Under the pieces are notes generated by a model, which was given only the letters and a program-made list of their open reading frames with translations, did no database searches and had not been told where the DNA came from. Shown in pieces: positions 1-7,267 of a DNA stretch of 38,605 nt. Made by a program: the position numbers and the translations under genes. The DNA lies in the NCBI GenBank assembly GCA_964428185.1, contig CAYRXH010000014.1, forward strand, positions 1 to 38,605. Direction: 5' to 3'. How positions within the stretch are numbered: position 1 is the first letter of the stretch; each line of letters opens with the position of its first letter. The DNA is from CAYMAZ01 sp964428185 (GTDB lineage Bacteria > Bacteroidota > Bacteroidia > Bacteroidales > DTU049).

Positions 1-66
1 CAAATGCTCTGTATCAATCGAGATACATCAGAAGGGATTTTTAGAAGAAATTTAAAAAATATTTTC
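1..66. other. Unassigned left-edge sequence before the IS element
   Basis: No gene is recognised here. Frame 1 is open from the window edge and continues past the IS end to a stop near base 111, so this could be the tail of a gene cut by the IS insertion, but the stretch is too short to identify. A 6-bp stem (TGTATC at 10-15 and GATACA at 22-27, loop of 6) is present. The last 20 bases are AT-rich, as is the flank of the other IS copy at the right edge. Confidence 0.3.
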
Positions 67-852
67 ACTACTGTCCGACTAAAAAATAAAAAGAAGGACT
101 TACTCCCTTGAGTTTTTACCCCATGTTGTAAATTTGTTTTGAAAAAAAATCAACAACATGAACAAAAATACGGAAATAAAATTTGTCGGACAGCCGATTT
201 TCAAACAAATCATCAAATTGCTGGATATTGCAGCCATAGATACTATGATGTAAAACATAATGCAGACTGATATTACAAGGCATTCAAAGCGAAGACACAG
301 TTAATCACGATTCTGTTTGGGATATTGAGCCGGTGCGATTCAATGACCGAAATTTGTGAGGGATTGCGAGCCATGGCCGGCAATCCCAATCATCTTGGAT
401 TATCGAAATCACCTGCAAAGAGTACCGCAGAAGAAATTGCATTCCTCTATAATAAGCCTTGGGGGATTGAATTATTGTTTAAGAAAATGAAGCAGAATTT
501 TCAATTGCATTATTTTTACGTAGAGGATGAAAGTGCCATGAGAACGCAGGTTTGGTGCACGCTCATAGCACAACTATTGCTGACAGTGATTCAAAAAATG
601 GCATAGGCGAAAAAGGCATTTTCAGTGGTGGCGGCATTGGTGCGCATACATGTAATCAACTTGCCGGTTGTATTTGAATTGCTCAGAAGCACAAGCAGGA
701 TTTATATGAAAAACCATAAGCCTCCACCAAATCAGTTACAGATGTCATTGTGTTTTTAGGGGGGGTCACTTTTTGAATTGAAATATTCGTGCTTGACTAC
801 CAATAACTTACAGGCAAAAATAGCCAAAAATTAATTTTAGTCGGACAGTAGT
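67..852 (+). mobile_element. Internally deleted IS4-family insertion sequence (MITE-like)
   Basis: An element of about 786 bp bounded by 18-bp perfect inverted repeats: ACTACTGTCCGACTAAAA at 67-84 and its reverse complement at 835-852. The interior carries a broken transposase gene that keeps its N- and C-terminal parts but lacks the middle. About 195 bp of the right end is repeated, inverted and roughly 95% identical by eye, at 38412-38605, so this is a multicopy element. No convincing target-site duplication is visible beside this copy. Both ends are intact, so it could still be mobilised in trans by a full-length relative. The family call rests on transposase motifs. Confidence 0.85.
158..759 (+). 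pseudogene. Degenerate IS4-family transposase (DUF4372 / DDE type)
   Basis: The reading starts at ATG 158 with a DUF4372-like N-terminus (KFVGQPIFKQIIKLLD). It shifts frame near base 245, meets an in-frame TGA inside the KHNAD-x-YYKAF motif, and resumes as the SRCDSMTEICEGLRAM segment. After LGLSKSPAKST it jumps directly to the C-terminal YNKPWGIELLFKKMKQN stretch, which holds the family's Y-x2-R-x3-E-x6-K glutamate region with R replaced by P. The catalytic core with the two aspartates is missing, roughly 200 codons by comparison with intact relatives. Another in-frame TAG lies at 604-606, and the C-terminal tail continues to TAG 757-759, matching the other copy at the right edge. It cannot encode an active transposase. 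Confidence 0.85.
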
Positions 853-865
853 AGTTTTTTTAAAA

Positions 866-1186
866 TTATTTACTTTCTGCCTCAGATTTCCAGTTTGTGA
901 AATACACATTGAGATCCGCTTCAGATTTCCATTCTGTAAAATAAACAATCCATTCAGCCTCACTTTTCCATTCAGTAAAATACCAGATTCCTTTTTTTCC
1001 TTGTGCATCACTTTTCCAATTGGAGACATAAACAACCAGATCGGCTTCGCTTTGCCATTCAGTAATATATATCTTGTGTGTAGCTTCGCTTTTCCACGTT
1101 GTTTTATATACAATCTGTGAAAATGAAAGGTTTACCATGATGATGCAGAAGATTGAAAACAAGAGGGGCTTCATAAATTTTTTCAT
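866..1186 (-). CDS. Small secreted six-repeat protein, DUF6150-like
   Basis: A 106-residue protein with a clear signal peptide (residues 1-24, MKKF basic start, hydrophobic core, cleavage after SFSQ). The whole mature protein is six imperfect repeats of 13-15 residues from residue 25, each reading roughly (I/V)Y-x-T-x-WKSEA-x-x. This resembles the DUF6150 family, whose members are short and built of the same aromatic-S-x-A-D strand repeats; no function is known to me. The alternation of hydrophobic strands with W-x-S-E-A turns suggests a beta-rich repeat fold (inference). It is divergent from iorA, with 88 bp between start codons, and its stop codon lies only 14 bp from the IS terminal repeat. 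An overlapping open frame on the same strand is a by-product of the repeats. Confidence 0.75.
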   Translation of the reverse strand: MKKFMKPLLFSIFCIIMVNLSFSQIVYKTTWKSEATHKIYITEWQSEADLVVYVSNWKSDAQGKKGIWYFTEWKSEAEWIVYFTEWKSEADLNVYFTNWKSEAESK

Positions 1187-1229
1187 AAATTGATCAAATA
1201 TTATTCCAAAGCAATTCTCATTTTTTTAT

Positions 1230-1237
1230 TAGTTTTG
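1230..1237 (+). promoter_or_regulatory. Candidate -7 element for iorAB
   Basis: TAGTTTTG fits the Bacteroidota -7 consensus TAnnTTTG and lies 37 bp before the iorA start codon. No TTG is found at the usual -33 spacing, so the assignment is tentative. Confidence 0.4.
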
Positions 1238-1274
1238 TAACATTCACAAAATAACGAATTAAAAAATACAGAAT

Positions 1275-2885
1275 ATGCAAAAATTAATGTTACTGGGAGA
1301 TGAGGCCATCGCCCAGGGAGCAATAGATGCGGGCCTGTCGGGAATATATGCTTATCCCGGAACTCCTTCTACTGAAATTACGGAGTATGTCCATTCTTCG
1401 AAAGAAGCAAAACAAAAAGGAATTGTTGCCTCATGGGCAGCCAACGAAAAAACAGCAATGGAAGGCGCTTTGGGGATGTCATATGCCGGAAAAAGAGCAA
1501 TGGCTTGCATGAAGCATGTTGGGTTGAATGTTGCAGCAGATCCGTTCATGAATTCTGCGATTACCGGAGCAAACGGAGGGCTGATCATCGTATCTGCTGA
1601 TGACCCTTCAATGCATTCTTCACAGAATGAACAGGACAGTAGGTTTTTTGGAAAATTTGCACTTGTTCCTGTTCTTGAACCATCAAATCAGCAGGAAGCA
1701 TATGATATGGTTTTTTATGGATTTGACATTTCAGAAAAGCTGAATATTCCTGTGTTGATGAGGATTACCACTCGTCTTGCTCATTCTCGGGCCGCTGTAT
1801 CAAGAAGAGAACAAAATTCTCAGAATGAACTGAAACTACCATCTAACCTCCGACAATATGTGCTTCTACCTGCCATTGCCAGAAAGCAGTATAAGGGCCT
1901 GCTGAATAATCAGGTTCTTTTTGAAGAAGAATCAGAGAAGTCAGGGTACAACAAATATATTGACGGATCAGATAAATCAATGGGAATTATTGCCTGTGGC
2001 TTGGGGTATAACTATCTCATGGAAAATTACCCCGATGGTAAATGTCCATTTCCGGTAATTAAACTTACACAATATCCCGTGCCCACAGGGATGATTAGGA
2101 AACTGGTAGAGGAAACTGAGAAAATTCTTGTGGTTGAAGATGGTTATCCCATTGTTGAGGAACAGGTGAAAGGCTTGTTGAGTTTGGGAATTCACGTAAA
2201 AGGTCGTCTTGACGGAACCATTCCAAGAGATGGGGAGTTGAATCCGAATATTCTTGCAATAGCTCTTGGACTTTCCTATAAGGAAGGACAACCAGCCCCT
2301 TCGCTGATAGTTGGTCGCCCCCCTTCATTTTGTGCAGGGTGTTCTCATATTGACTCCTATAATGCCCTGAATGAAGCTTTGAAAAGTTATGGTTTTGGGA
2401 GGGTGTTTTCTGATATTGGATGCTACACCTTGGCTGCTTTGCCTCCTTTTGAAACAATCAACTCATGCGTTGATATGGGTGCGTCAATTACAATGGCCAA
2501 GGGCGCAGCTGATGCAGGTCTTGTTCCTGCAGTTGCTGTCATCGGTGATAGTACGTTCACACATAGCGGGATGACAGGTCTTCTTGATGCCATTATTGCA
2601 AAATCTCCTATTACCGTATTGATTCTTGATAATTCAACGACAGGAATGACCGGGGGACAGCCTTCAGCAGCCTTTGGAAGACTTAAAGATATTTGTCTAG
2701 GCCTTGGAGTTGAGGCAGAACACATTCATATTCTGAAGCCTCTGAGAAAAAACCATGAGGAAAACACAGAGATTATTAAAAAAGAACTTGCATATCAGGG
2801 TGTTTCTGTAATTATTCCCGCAAGGGAATGTGTTCAGACTCTGAACAGAAGGATGAGAAACAAGTTCAAGGAAAAAGAAGCGTAA
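1275..2885 (+). CDS. iorA: Indolepyruvate:ferredoxin oxidoreductase, alpha subunit
   Basis: A 536-residue thiamine-diphosphate-dependent subunit that oxidatively decarboxylates aryl pyruvates (indolepyruvate, phenylpyruvate) from aromatic amino acid transamination to aryl-acetyl-CoA, reducing ferredoxin. The N-terminal pyrimidine-binding domain begins GDEAIAQGAIDAG, with AYPGTPSTEI near residue 30. PSFCAGCSH lies near residue 353. The TPP-binding stretch IGDSTFTHSGMTG followed by LDNSTTGMTGGQ lies near 423-465. The C-terminus ends without the two CxxCxxC ferredoxin clusters found in longer archaeal-type subunits, so electrons must leave by another route or through another protein. iorB follows 18 bp downstream in the same direction, making a two-gene operon. 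Assignment is confident; substrate preference is inferred from the family. Confidence 0.93.
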   Translation: MQKLMLLGDEAIAQGAIDAGLSGIYAYPGTPSTEITEYVHSSKEAKQKGIVASWAANEKTAMEGALGMSYAGKRAMACMKHVGLNVAADPFMNSAITGANGGLIIVSADDPSMHSSQNEQDSRFFGKFALVPVLEPSNQQEAYDMVFYGFDISEKLNIPVLMRITTRLAHSRAAVSRREQNSQNELKLPSNLRQYVLLPAIARKQYKGLLNNQVLFEEESEKSGYNKYIDGSDKSMGIIACGLGYNYLMENYPDGKCPFPVIKLTQYPVPTGMIRKLVEETEKILVVEDGYPIVEEQVKGLLSLGIHVKGRLDGTIPRDGELNPNILAIALGLSYKEGQPAPSLIVGRPPSFCAGCSHIDSYNALNEALKSYGFGRVFSDIGCYTLAALPPFETINSCVDMGASITMAKGAADAGLVPAVAVIGDSTFTHSGMTGLLDAIIAKSPITVLILDNSTTGMTGGQPSAAFGRLKDICLGLGVEAEHIHILKPLRKNHEENTEIIKKELAYQGVSVIIPARECVQTLNRRMRNKFKEKEA

Positions 2886-2903
2886 CATTAAAACAACAAT
2901 TCA

Positions 2904-3488
2904 ATGAAAAAAGATATCATTTTAGCGGGAGTCGGTGGACAGGGAATTTTATCCATTGCTGCAACAATTGGATTTGCTGCTGTTGATCTGGGATTATTTA
3001 TTAAGCAGGCTGAGGTGCACGGGATGAGTCAGCGTGGAGGAGATGTTCAGTCTCATTTTCGTTTGTCTGACAGGGAGATTATGTCTGATCTTATTCCCAG
3101 AGGAAAAGCAGATATGATTATCTCTGTTGAACCAATGGAATCATTGAGATATTTGCCAATGCTGGGTCCCGATGGCTGGCTGATCACAAGTACTGACCCA
3201 TATATTAACATTCCCAACTATCCTGATATTGAACAGGTTCTGGCAGAAGTCAGAAAATTCAAAAACCATATTGCATTACCTGCAGATGCCATTGCGAAAG
3301 AAATTAAATCTCCAAAATCAGCCAATATAGTTATCCTCGGGGCTGCAGCACCGTTTATCGGAATTGAAGTGCAGATGCTGGAGAAGGCTCTAAGAAAACT
3401 ATTCGATACCAAAGGAGATGAGGTGGTTGAAGGGAATATAAGGGCACTTAAGGCAGGTCTGGATTTTTCTGTAAAGTATAAAGCATAG
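2904..3488 (+). CDS. iorB: Indolepyruvate:ferredoxin oxidoreductase, beta subunit
   Basis: A 194-residue gamma-type pyruvate oxidoreductase domain protein that partners IorA. The diagnostic N-terminal GVGGQGILSIA stretch lies at about residues 9-19, and the EVHGMSQRGGDVQSH segment at about 38-52 is typical of the family. Length is normal for a stand-alone beta subunit. It begins 18 bp after iorA and is almost certainly co-transcribed and co-assembled with it in the cytoplasm. The next gene follows after 76 bp that contain a strong hairpin. Confidence 0.92.
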   Translation: MKKDIILAGVGGQGILSIAATIGFAAVDLGLFIKQAEVHGMSQRGGDVQSHFRLSDREIMSDLIPRGKADMIISVEPMESLRYLPMLGPDGWLITSTDPYINIPNYPDIEQVLAEVRKFKNHIALPADAIAKEIKSPKSANIVILGAAAPFIGIEVQMLEKALRKLFDTKGDEVVEGNIRALKAGLDFSVKYKA

Positions 3489-3528
3489 CATTTTCAGGTT
3501 GAATGCGTAAATATGTAATGTTTTAAAA

Positions 3529-3557
3529 TATTCAAAAAGACCATGTCTTTTTGAATA
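3529..3557. promoter_or_regulatory. Perfect 13-bp hairpin before the nucleoside kinase
   Basis: TATTCAAAAAGAC (3529-3541), a 3-base loop CAT, and the exact reverse complement at 3545-3557. It lies between iorB and the next start codon (ATG 3565). There is no T-tract on the plus-strand 3' side, so it is not a textbook intrinsic terminator. It could end iorAB transcription, protect an RNA end, or influence translation of the kinase. Confidence 0.55.
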
Positions 3558-3564
3558 AAAAGTA

Positions 3565-5229
3565 ATGTTTATGATACAAATTATTTGTGATAATGCTGAT
3601 CAACAACAACTTGAGGTAGCTCAGGGAACAAGCCTTGCAGAGATATGTTCGCGATGTCGTCCCCGCTTACAGTATGATGTGCTAGGGGCTTTGGTAAACA
3701 ATAAGGTTCGTGAAATGAATTATCTGGTGTTTAAGCCAAAAAAACTAAGTTTTTTTGATATTACACATCCAATCGGGCAGCAAATGTATCTCAGGTCGCT
3801 GAGTTTTCTGTTCTATAAAGCAGTTCGTGACCTGTATCCGCAGTCTCAGCTTCTCATAAAACATTCCATTTCAGGTGGGAAGTATTGTGAATTACATAAT
3901 CTGCCAGACGACCTTAACAATGAAGTAATTGCAGCTATCAAAAAGAGGATGCGAAACTTGATAGAAGAAGATATTCCGTTTGAAAGGGAGGAATTACTTA
4001 CGGAAGATGCAATTAAACTCTATGATCTTAATAATCTTCCTGAAAAAAAGAAATTGTTTACCACAAGAAAACAAATTTATACATCGGTTTATAAACTCAG
4101 AGACACTGTAAATTATTATTATGGATATCTGGTTCCATCCACAAAGTATCTTCAGGTATTTCATATTGAGAAGTATTACAACGGAATACTGCTTCAGCCA
4201 CCCTCAAGACAAAATCCTGCCAAATGTGCCAGGGTTCAGAAATATGACAAATTGTTTTCTGTGTTTCAGGAACACAAAAAGTGGGTTCAGATTCTTGGTG
4301 TTTCCTATGTGGGCGACCTTAATGAACATGTCGATAAAAAAACAGTCAGTAATCTGATAAAGGTTTCTGAAGCGCTTCATGAGAAAAAGCTTGCACAGAT
4401 TGCTGATGATATACATTCAAGAGAAGGTATTAAGATTATTCTGGTCAGCGGACCATCTTCTTCCGGAAAAACTACTTTTTCAAAGCGACTGTCTGTTCAA
4501 CTTGAAGTTCTTGGATATAAGAGTGTGCAGATTTCAATGGATGACTACTTTGTTGAACGTCATAAAACCCCAAAGGATGAGCATGGAAATTTTGATTTTG
4601 AATGTCCTGAAGCATTGGATATTCCTTTGTTTAACAAGCAACTTAGTGAACTCCTTTCAGGACAGGAAATAGATATGCCCGTGTTTGATTTTACCAGAGG
4701 TAGCAAAACATATCCCGGAAAAAAACTGAAACTAACAGCAGATAACCTATTGGTGATTGAAGGTATCCATGCATTAAATCCTATACTGACACAACTCATT
4801 GATGATAGATATAAATACAGAATATTTGTTTCAGCACTAACTCAGATTTCTATTGACACTCAGAATCCAATTCCAACCACAGATAATCGGCTGATAAGGA
4901 GAATAGTAAGAGATTACAGGTACAGAGGATACAGTGCTCTTGATACTTTGAGAAGGTGGCAGAGTGTTCGCCGTGGCGAAGAGAAACACATTTTTCCTTA
5001 CCAGGAGAATGCTGACAGCATGTTTAATTCGGCATTGCTTTGTGAACTTGGGGTGCTGAAAGTTTATGCTGAGCCAATTTTAAGTGAGGTTCCAGAAAAT
5101 GAACCTGAGTTTTCTGAAGCTGTTCGACTACTGAAATTTCTTTCATATTTTCATCGGATTTCTGAAAAGGAGATCCCTCCAACCTCAATACTCCGCGAGT
5201 TTTTTGGAGGCAGTAGTTTTATTTATTGA
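3565..5229 (+). CDS. Nucleoside (uridine-type) kinase with N-terminal TGS/ThrRS-like domain
   Basis: A 554-residue protein. Residues 1-65 resemble a TGS domain. Residues 70-270 resemble the threonyl-tRNA synthetase second additional domain, with HSISGGKYCEL in place of the usual editing-site motif. From about 290 a uridine-kinase P-loop domain begins, with Walker A GPSSSGKTT near residue 296, the substrate segment MDDYFVERHKTPKDEHG, and IEGIHALNP. Family knowledge suggests ATP/GTP-dependent phosphorylation of a nucleoside in the pyrimidine salvage pathway, with unknown roles for the TGS portion. The start could be ATG 3565 or ATG 3571, which differ by two residues. It is monocistronic, and the strong hairpin sits just before the start. 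Confidence 0.88.
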   Translation: MFMIQIICDNADQQQLEVAQGTSLAEICSRCRPRLQYDVLGALVNNKVREMNYLVFKPKKLSFFDITHPIGQQMYLRSLSFLFYKAVRDLYPQSQLLIKHSISGGKYCELHNLPDDLNNEVIAAIKKRMRNLIEEDIPFEREELLTEDAIKLYDLNNLPEKKKLFTTRKQIYTSVYKLRDTVNYYYGYLVPSTKYLQVFHIEKYYNGILLQPPSRQNPAKCARVQKYDKLFSVFQEHKKWVQILGVSYVGDLNEHVDKKTVSNLIKVSEALHEKKLAQIADDIHSREGIKIILVSGPSSSGKTTFSKRLSVQLEVLGYKSVQISMDDYFVERHKTPKDEHGNFDFECPEALDIPLFNKQLSELLSGQEIDMPVFDFTRGSKTYPGKKLKLTADNLLVIEGIHALNPILTQLIDDRYKYRIFVSALTQISIDTQNPIPTTDNRLIRRIVRDYRYRGYSALDTLRRWQSVRRGEEKHIFPYQENADSMFNSALLCELGVLKVYAEPILSEVPENEPEFSEAVRLLKFLSYFHRISEKEIPPTSILREFFGGSSFIY

Positions 5230-5489
5230 AAGATTAAGCCGAAGGCTTCCATTTAGAAAGGGGATCAACTTGTGACTGCAGAAGATTATATAAGTGCATG
5301 TGATTAGTGACTGGTGTCAGTTAAAAAACTTCCACTTTCAGTATTCGACAATCAGTATTCGATATTTATAAATAGACCCAATTTTCTTATACCCCTAAAC
5401 CTTATACCTCTTCTATCCCCTATGCATATTGAAAGAATGATAATATAAAGATAATTGAGCTGGGATAAACTTCTCGTCTTGTTCCCTTT
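5230..5489. other. Intergenic stretch with short direct repeats, no gene seen
   Basis: About 260 AT-rich bases without a supportable gene. A small stem AAGCC-GAA-GGCTT (5236-5248) follows the kinase stop. CAGTATTCGA occurs twice, at 5339-5348 and 5353-5362. Further on there is a degenerate series of TTATACC/CTATCCCC runs (about 5389-5425). None matches a feature I can name. Confidence 0.5.
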
Positions 5490-5521
5490 AAGAAACGAAA
5501 AGAGCAGGCCTTTAGCCTGCT
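5490..5521 (-). terminator. Intrinsic terminator after the tRNA-Leu genes
   Basis: Stem AGCAGGC / GCCTGCT (5503-5509 and 5515-5521) with a 5-base loop. On the minus strand it is followed by CTTTTCGTTTCTT, a T-rich tract, 9 bases beyond the tRNA-Leu(CAG) CCA end. Confidence 0.7.
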
Positions 5522-5529
5522 TCATTTTA

Positions 5530-5616
5530 TGGTGCCCGGAACAGGACTCGAACCTGCACATCCTTGCGAATACTAGTCCCTGAAACTAGCGCGTCTACCA
5601 ATTCCGCCATCCGGGC
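5530..5616 (-). tRNA. tRNA-Leu (anticodon CAG)
   Basis: Cloverleaf of 87 bases including an encoded CCA end. Acceptor GCCCGGA pairs with TCCGGGC. The D-arm holds TGGCGGAATTGGTAGACGC, typical of leucine tRNAs. The anticodon stem CTAGT/ACTAG encloses TTCAGGG (CAG at 34-36). The long class II variable arm and the GGTTCGAGTCC T-arm are present. Confidence 0.95.
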
Positions 5617-5686
5617 GACTATTTTTACAGTCGTTATACGTTTTTTTTGTAATATACAGCTGCAATCTAACTGTAAACTCCCATTG

Positions 5687-5770
5687 TGCCCAGAACAAGA
5701 CTCGAACTTGCACACCCGAACGGGCACCAGCCCCTCAAGCTGGCGTGTCTACCAATTTCACCATCTGGGC
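5687..5770 (-). tRNA. tRNA-Leu (anticodon GAG)
   Basis: Class II tRNA of 84 bases. Acceptor GCCCAGA pairs with TCTGGGC. The anticodon stem CCAGC/GCTGG encloses TTGAGGG (GAG). The variable arm is TGCCCGTTCGGGTGC-like and the T-arm is GTTCGAGTC. The bases after the discriminator read CAA rather than CCA, so CCA must be added post-transcriptionally, unlike the neighbouring tRNA-Leu. The two tRNAs are 70 bp apart and probably form one transcript. Confidence 0.94.
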
Positions 5771-5900
5771 AAAGATTTGCAAAATTACAATTTTTTTTAA
5801 TCTAAGCAATTTTTTTACAAAAGATTTTTAAAAAGATGTTTATCAATTGATTTTTATAATTATTACTGGCTTGTTTAACATTTAATATGCTTTAAATTTT

Positions 5901-5908
5901 TATTTTTG
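5901..5908 (+). promoter_or_regulatory. Candidate -7 element for ornithine aminotransferase
   Basis: TATTTTTG matches TAnnTTTG, 41 bp before the start codon. The nearest upstream TTG (5871-5873) is 27 bp away, longer than the usual 17-23. Confidence 0.4.
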
Positions 5909-5940
5909 CCAAAATAATCATTAATAATTAAAAATAATCA

Positions 5941-5946
5941 GGAGGT
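5941..5946 (+). promoter_or_regulatory. Strong Shine-Dalgarno before rocD
   Basis: GGAGGT sits 3 bp before ATG 5950. Such perfect sites are unusual among the genes here, most of which lack any clear ribosome binding site, as is common in Bacteroidota. It fixes the start. Confidence 0.6.
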
Positions 5947-5949
5947 TTT

Positions 5950-7179
5950 ATGTTTGAAAATTTGACATCGCAACAGGCGATGGAACTTGAAGAAAAGTAT
6001 GGTGCTCATAATTATCACCCTCTGCCTGTTGTTCTTGCACGTGGTGAAGGTGCATATGTATGGGATGTTGAAGGAAAAAAGTATTTTGATTTTCTTTCTG
6101 CCTATTCTGCAGTAAATCAGGGACATTGTCATCCCCGTATTGTGGGTGCTCTCGTTGACCAGGCTCATCTGCTGACACTTGTTTCCAGAGCTTTCTACAG
6201 CAACACACTTGGTGTTTACGAAAAATTCATCACCGATTTGTTTGGCTATGATAAGATGTTGCCCATGAATACCGGTGCTGAAGCAGTGGAAACAGCAATC
6301 AAGCTATGTCGCAAATGGGGATATCTGAAGAAAGGGATTCCTGATGGGCAGGTAAAAATCGTTGTGTGTGAGGGAAATTTTCATGGGAGAACTACAACCA
6401 TAATTTCAATGTCAACAGATCCTGATGCTTATGGTGAATATGGTCCGTTTACTCCGGGATTTGTTCAGGTTGAATATAATAATTATGAAGCTCTTGAAAA
6501 TGCACTTCAAGACCCTAATGTTGCAGGTTTTCTTGTAGAACCTATTCAGGGTGAAGCAGGTGTATATGTTCCCGATGATGAGTATTTGAAAAAAGCATAC
6601 GATTTGTGTAAATCAAAAAATGTATTGTTTATGGCAGACGAGGTGCAGACTGGTGTTGCACGTACAGGGAAAATGCTTGCATGTGATCATATTGGCATCC
6701 GTCCTGATATGTTGATTTTGGGGAAAGCCCTTTCCGGTGGGGTTTACCCGATTTCTGCAGTCTTGGCTGATGATGATATAATGCTAACCATTAAACCGGG
6801 TCAGCATGGGTCCACATTTGGCGGAAATCCCATTGCTGCTAAAGTTGCTGTGACTGCTCTTCAGGTTGTGATTGATGAAAATCTTGCTGAACGTGCTCAG
6901 GAACTTGGAGAAATTTTCCGAACCGAAATGAGAAAACTGCAGGAAGAAACGGATATGATTGGATTTGTAAGAGGGAAAGGACTTCTCAATGCCATTGGAA
7001 TTACTCCGAAAAACGGGAAAGAAGCATGGGATGTTTGTATGAAAATGGCTAAAAATGGGCTGCTAGCAAAACCAACTCATCAACATATCATCCGTTTTGC
7101 ACCTCCTCTCGTGATTAGTGAAGGACAGTTAAAAGAAGGAATCGAAATAATCAGAAAATCAATTTTTTCTTTTCAATAA
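5950..7179 (+). CDS. rocD: Ornithine aminotransferase (ornithine--oxo-acid transaminase)
   Basis: A 409-residue PLP-dependent class III aminotransferase that converts ornithine plus 2-oxoglutarate to glutamate-5-semialdehyde plus glutamate, linking arginine and proline metabolism in the cytoplasm. The N-terminal segment EEKYGAHNYHPLPVVLARGEG is characteristic of ornithine rather than acetylornithine transaminases. Other family signatures are MNTGAEAVETAIK near residue 105, FHGRTTT near 155, the cofactor aspartate in ADEVQTGVARTGK, and the Schiff-base lysine in LGKALSGGVYP (about residue 261). Length is normal. It is monocistronic with its own strong ribosome site, and it converges on the superoxide dismutase pair across a long hairpin. 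Confidence 0.94.
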   Translation: MFENLTSQQAMELEEKYGAHNYHPLPVVLARGEGAYVWDVEGKKYFDFLSAYSAVNQGHCHPRIVGALVDQAHLLTLVSRAFYSNTLGVYEKFITDLFGYDKMLPMNTGAEAVETAIKLCRKWGYLKKGIPDGQVKIVVCEGNFHGRTTTIISMSTDPDAYGEYGPFTPGFVQVEYNNYEALENALQDPNVAGFLVEPIQGEAGVYVPDDEYLKKAYDLCKSKNVLFMADEVQTGVARTGKMLACDHIGIRPDMLILGKALSGGVYPISAVLADDDIMLTIKPGQHGSTFGGNPIAAKVAVTALQVVIDENLAERAQELGEIFRTEMRKLQEETDMIGFVRGKGLLNAIGITPKNGKEAWDVCMKMAKNGLLAKPTHQHIIRFAPPLVISEGQLKEGIEIIRKSIFSFQ

Positions 7180-7200
7180 AGAATGAGCTTTTTCTGCAAT

Positions 7201-7231
7201 CCTTTTTGAATGACATTGTCATTCAAAAAGG
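7201..7231. terminator. Long perfect hairpin between convergent rocD and sod
   Basis: CCTTTTTGAATGAC (7201-7214), 3-base loop ATT, and the exact reverse complement (7218-7231): a 14-bp perfect stem between two convergent genes. It is placed where a bidirectional terminator would be, though neither side has a clear T-run outside the stem. Its CTTTTTGAAT core also occurs in the hairpin at 3529-3557. Confidence 0.55.
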
Positions 7232-7267
7232 GCAGTTTATGTCTTGCAAATTAATCAGCAGTTGGCA

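Noticed and set aside
158..606. An intact small transposase or accessory gene at 325-606
   Set aside because: The frame begins inside the DUF4372 region, crosses the deletion junction and stops early. It is a fragment of the broken transposase.
808..1113. Open frame of 101 codons on the minus strand overlapping the DUF6150-like gene
   Set aside because: It is a shadow: repeat units of similar DNA keep an alternative frame open. It has no signal peptide or start context and runs into the IS end.
5339..5362. CRISPR-like repeat
   Set aside because: Only two 10-bp units 4 bp apart; no spacers or cas genes.
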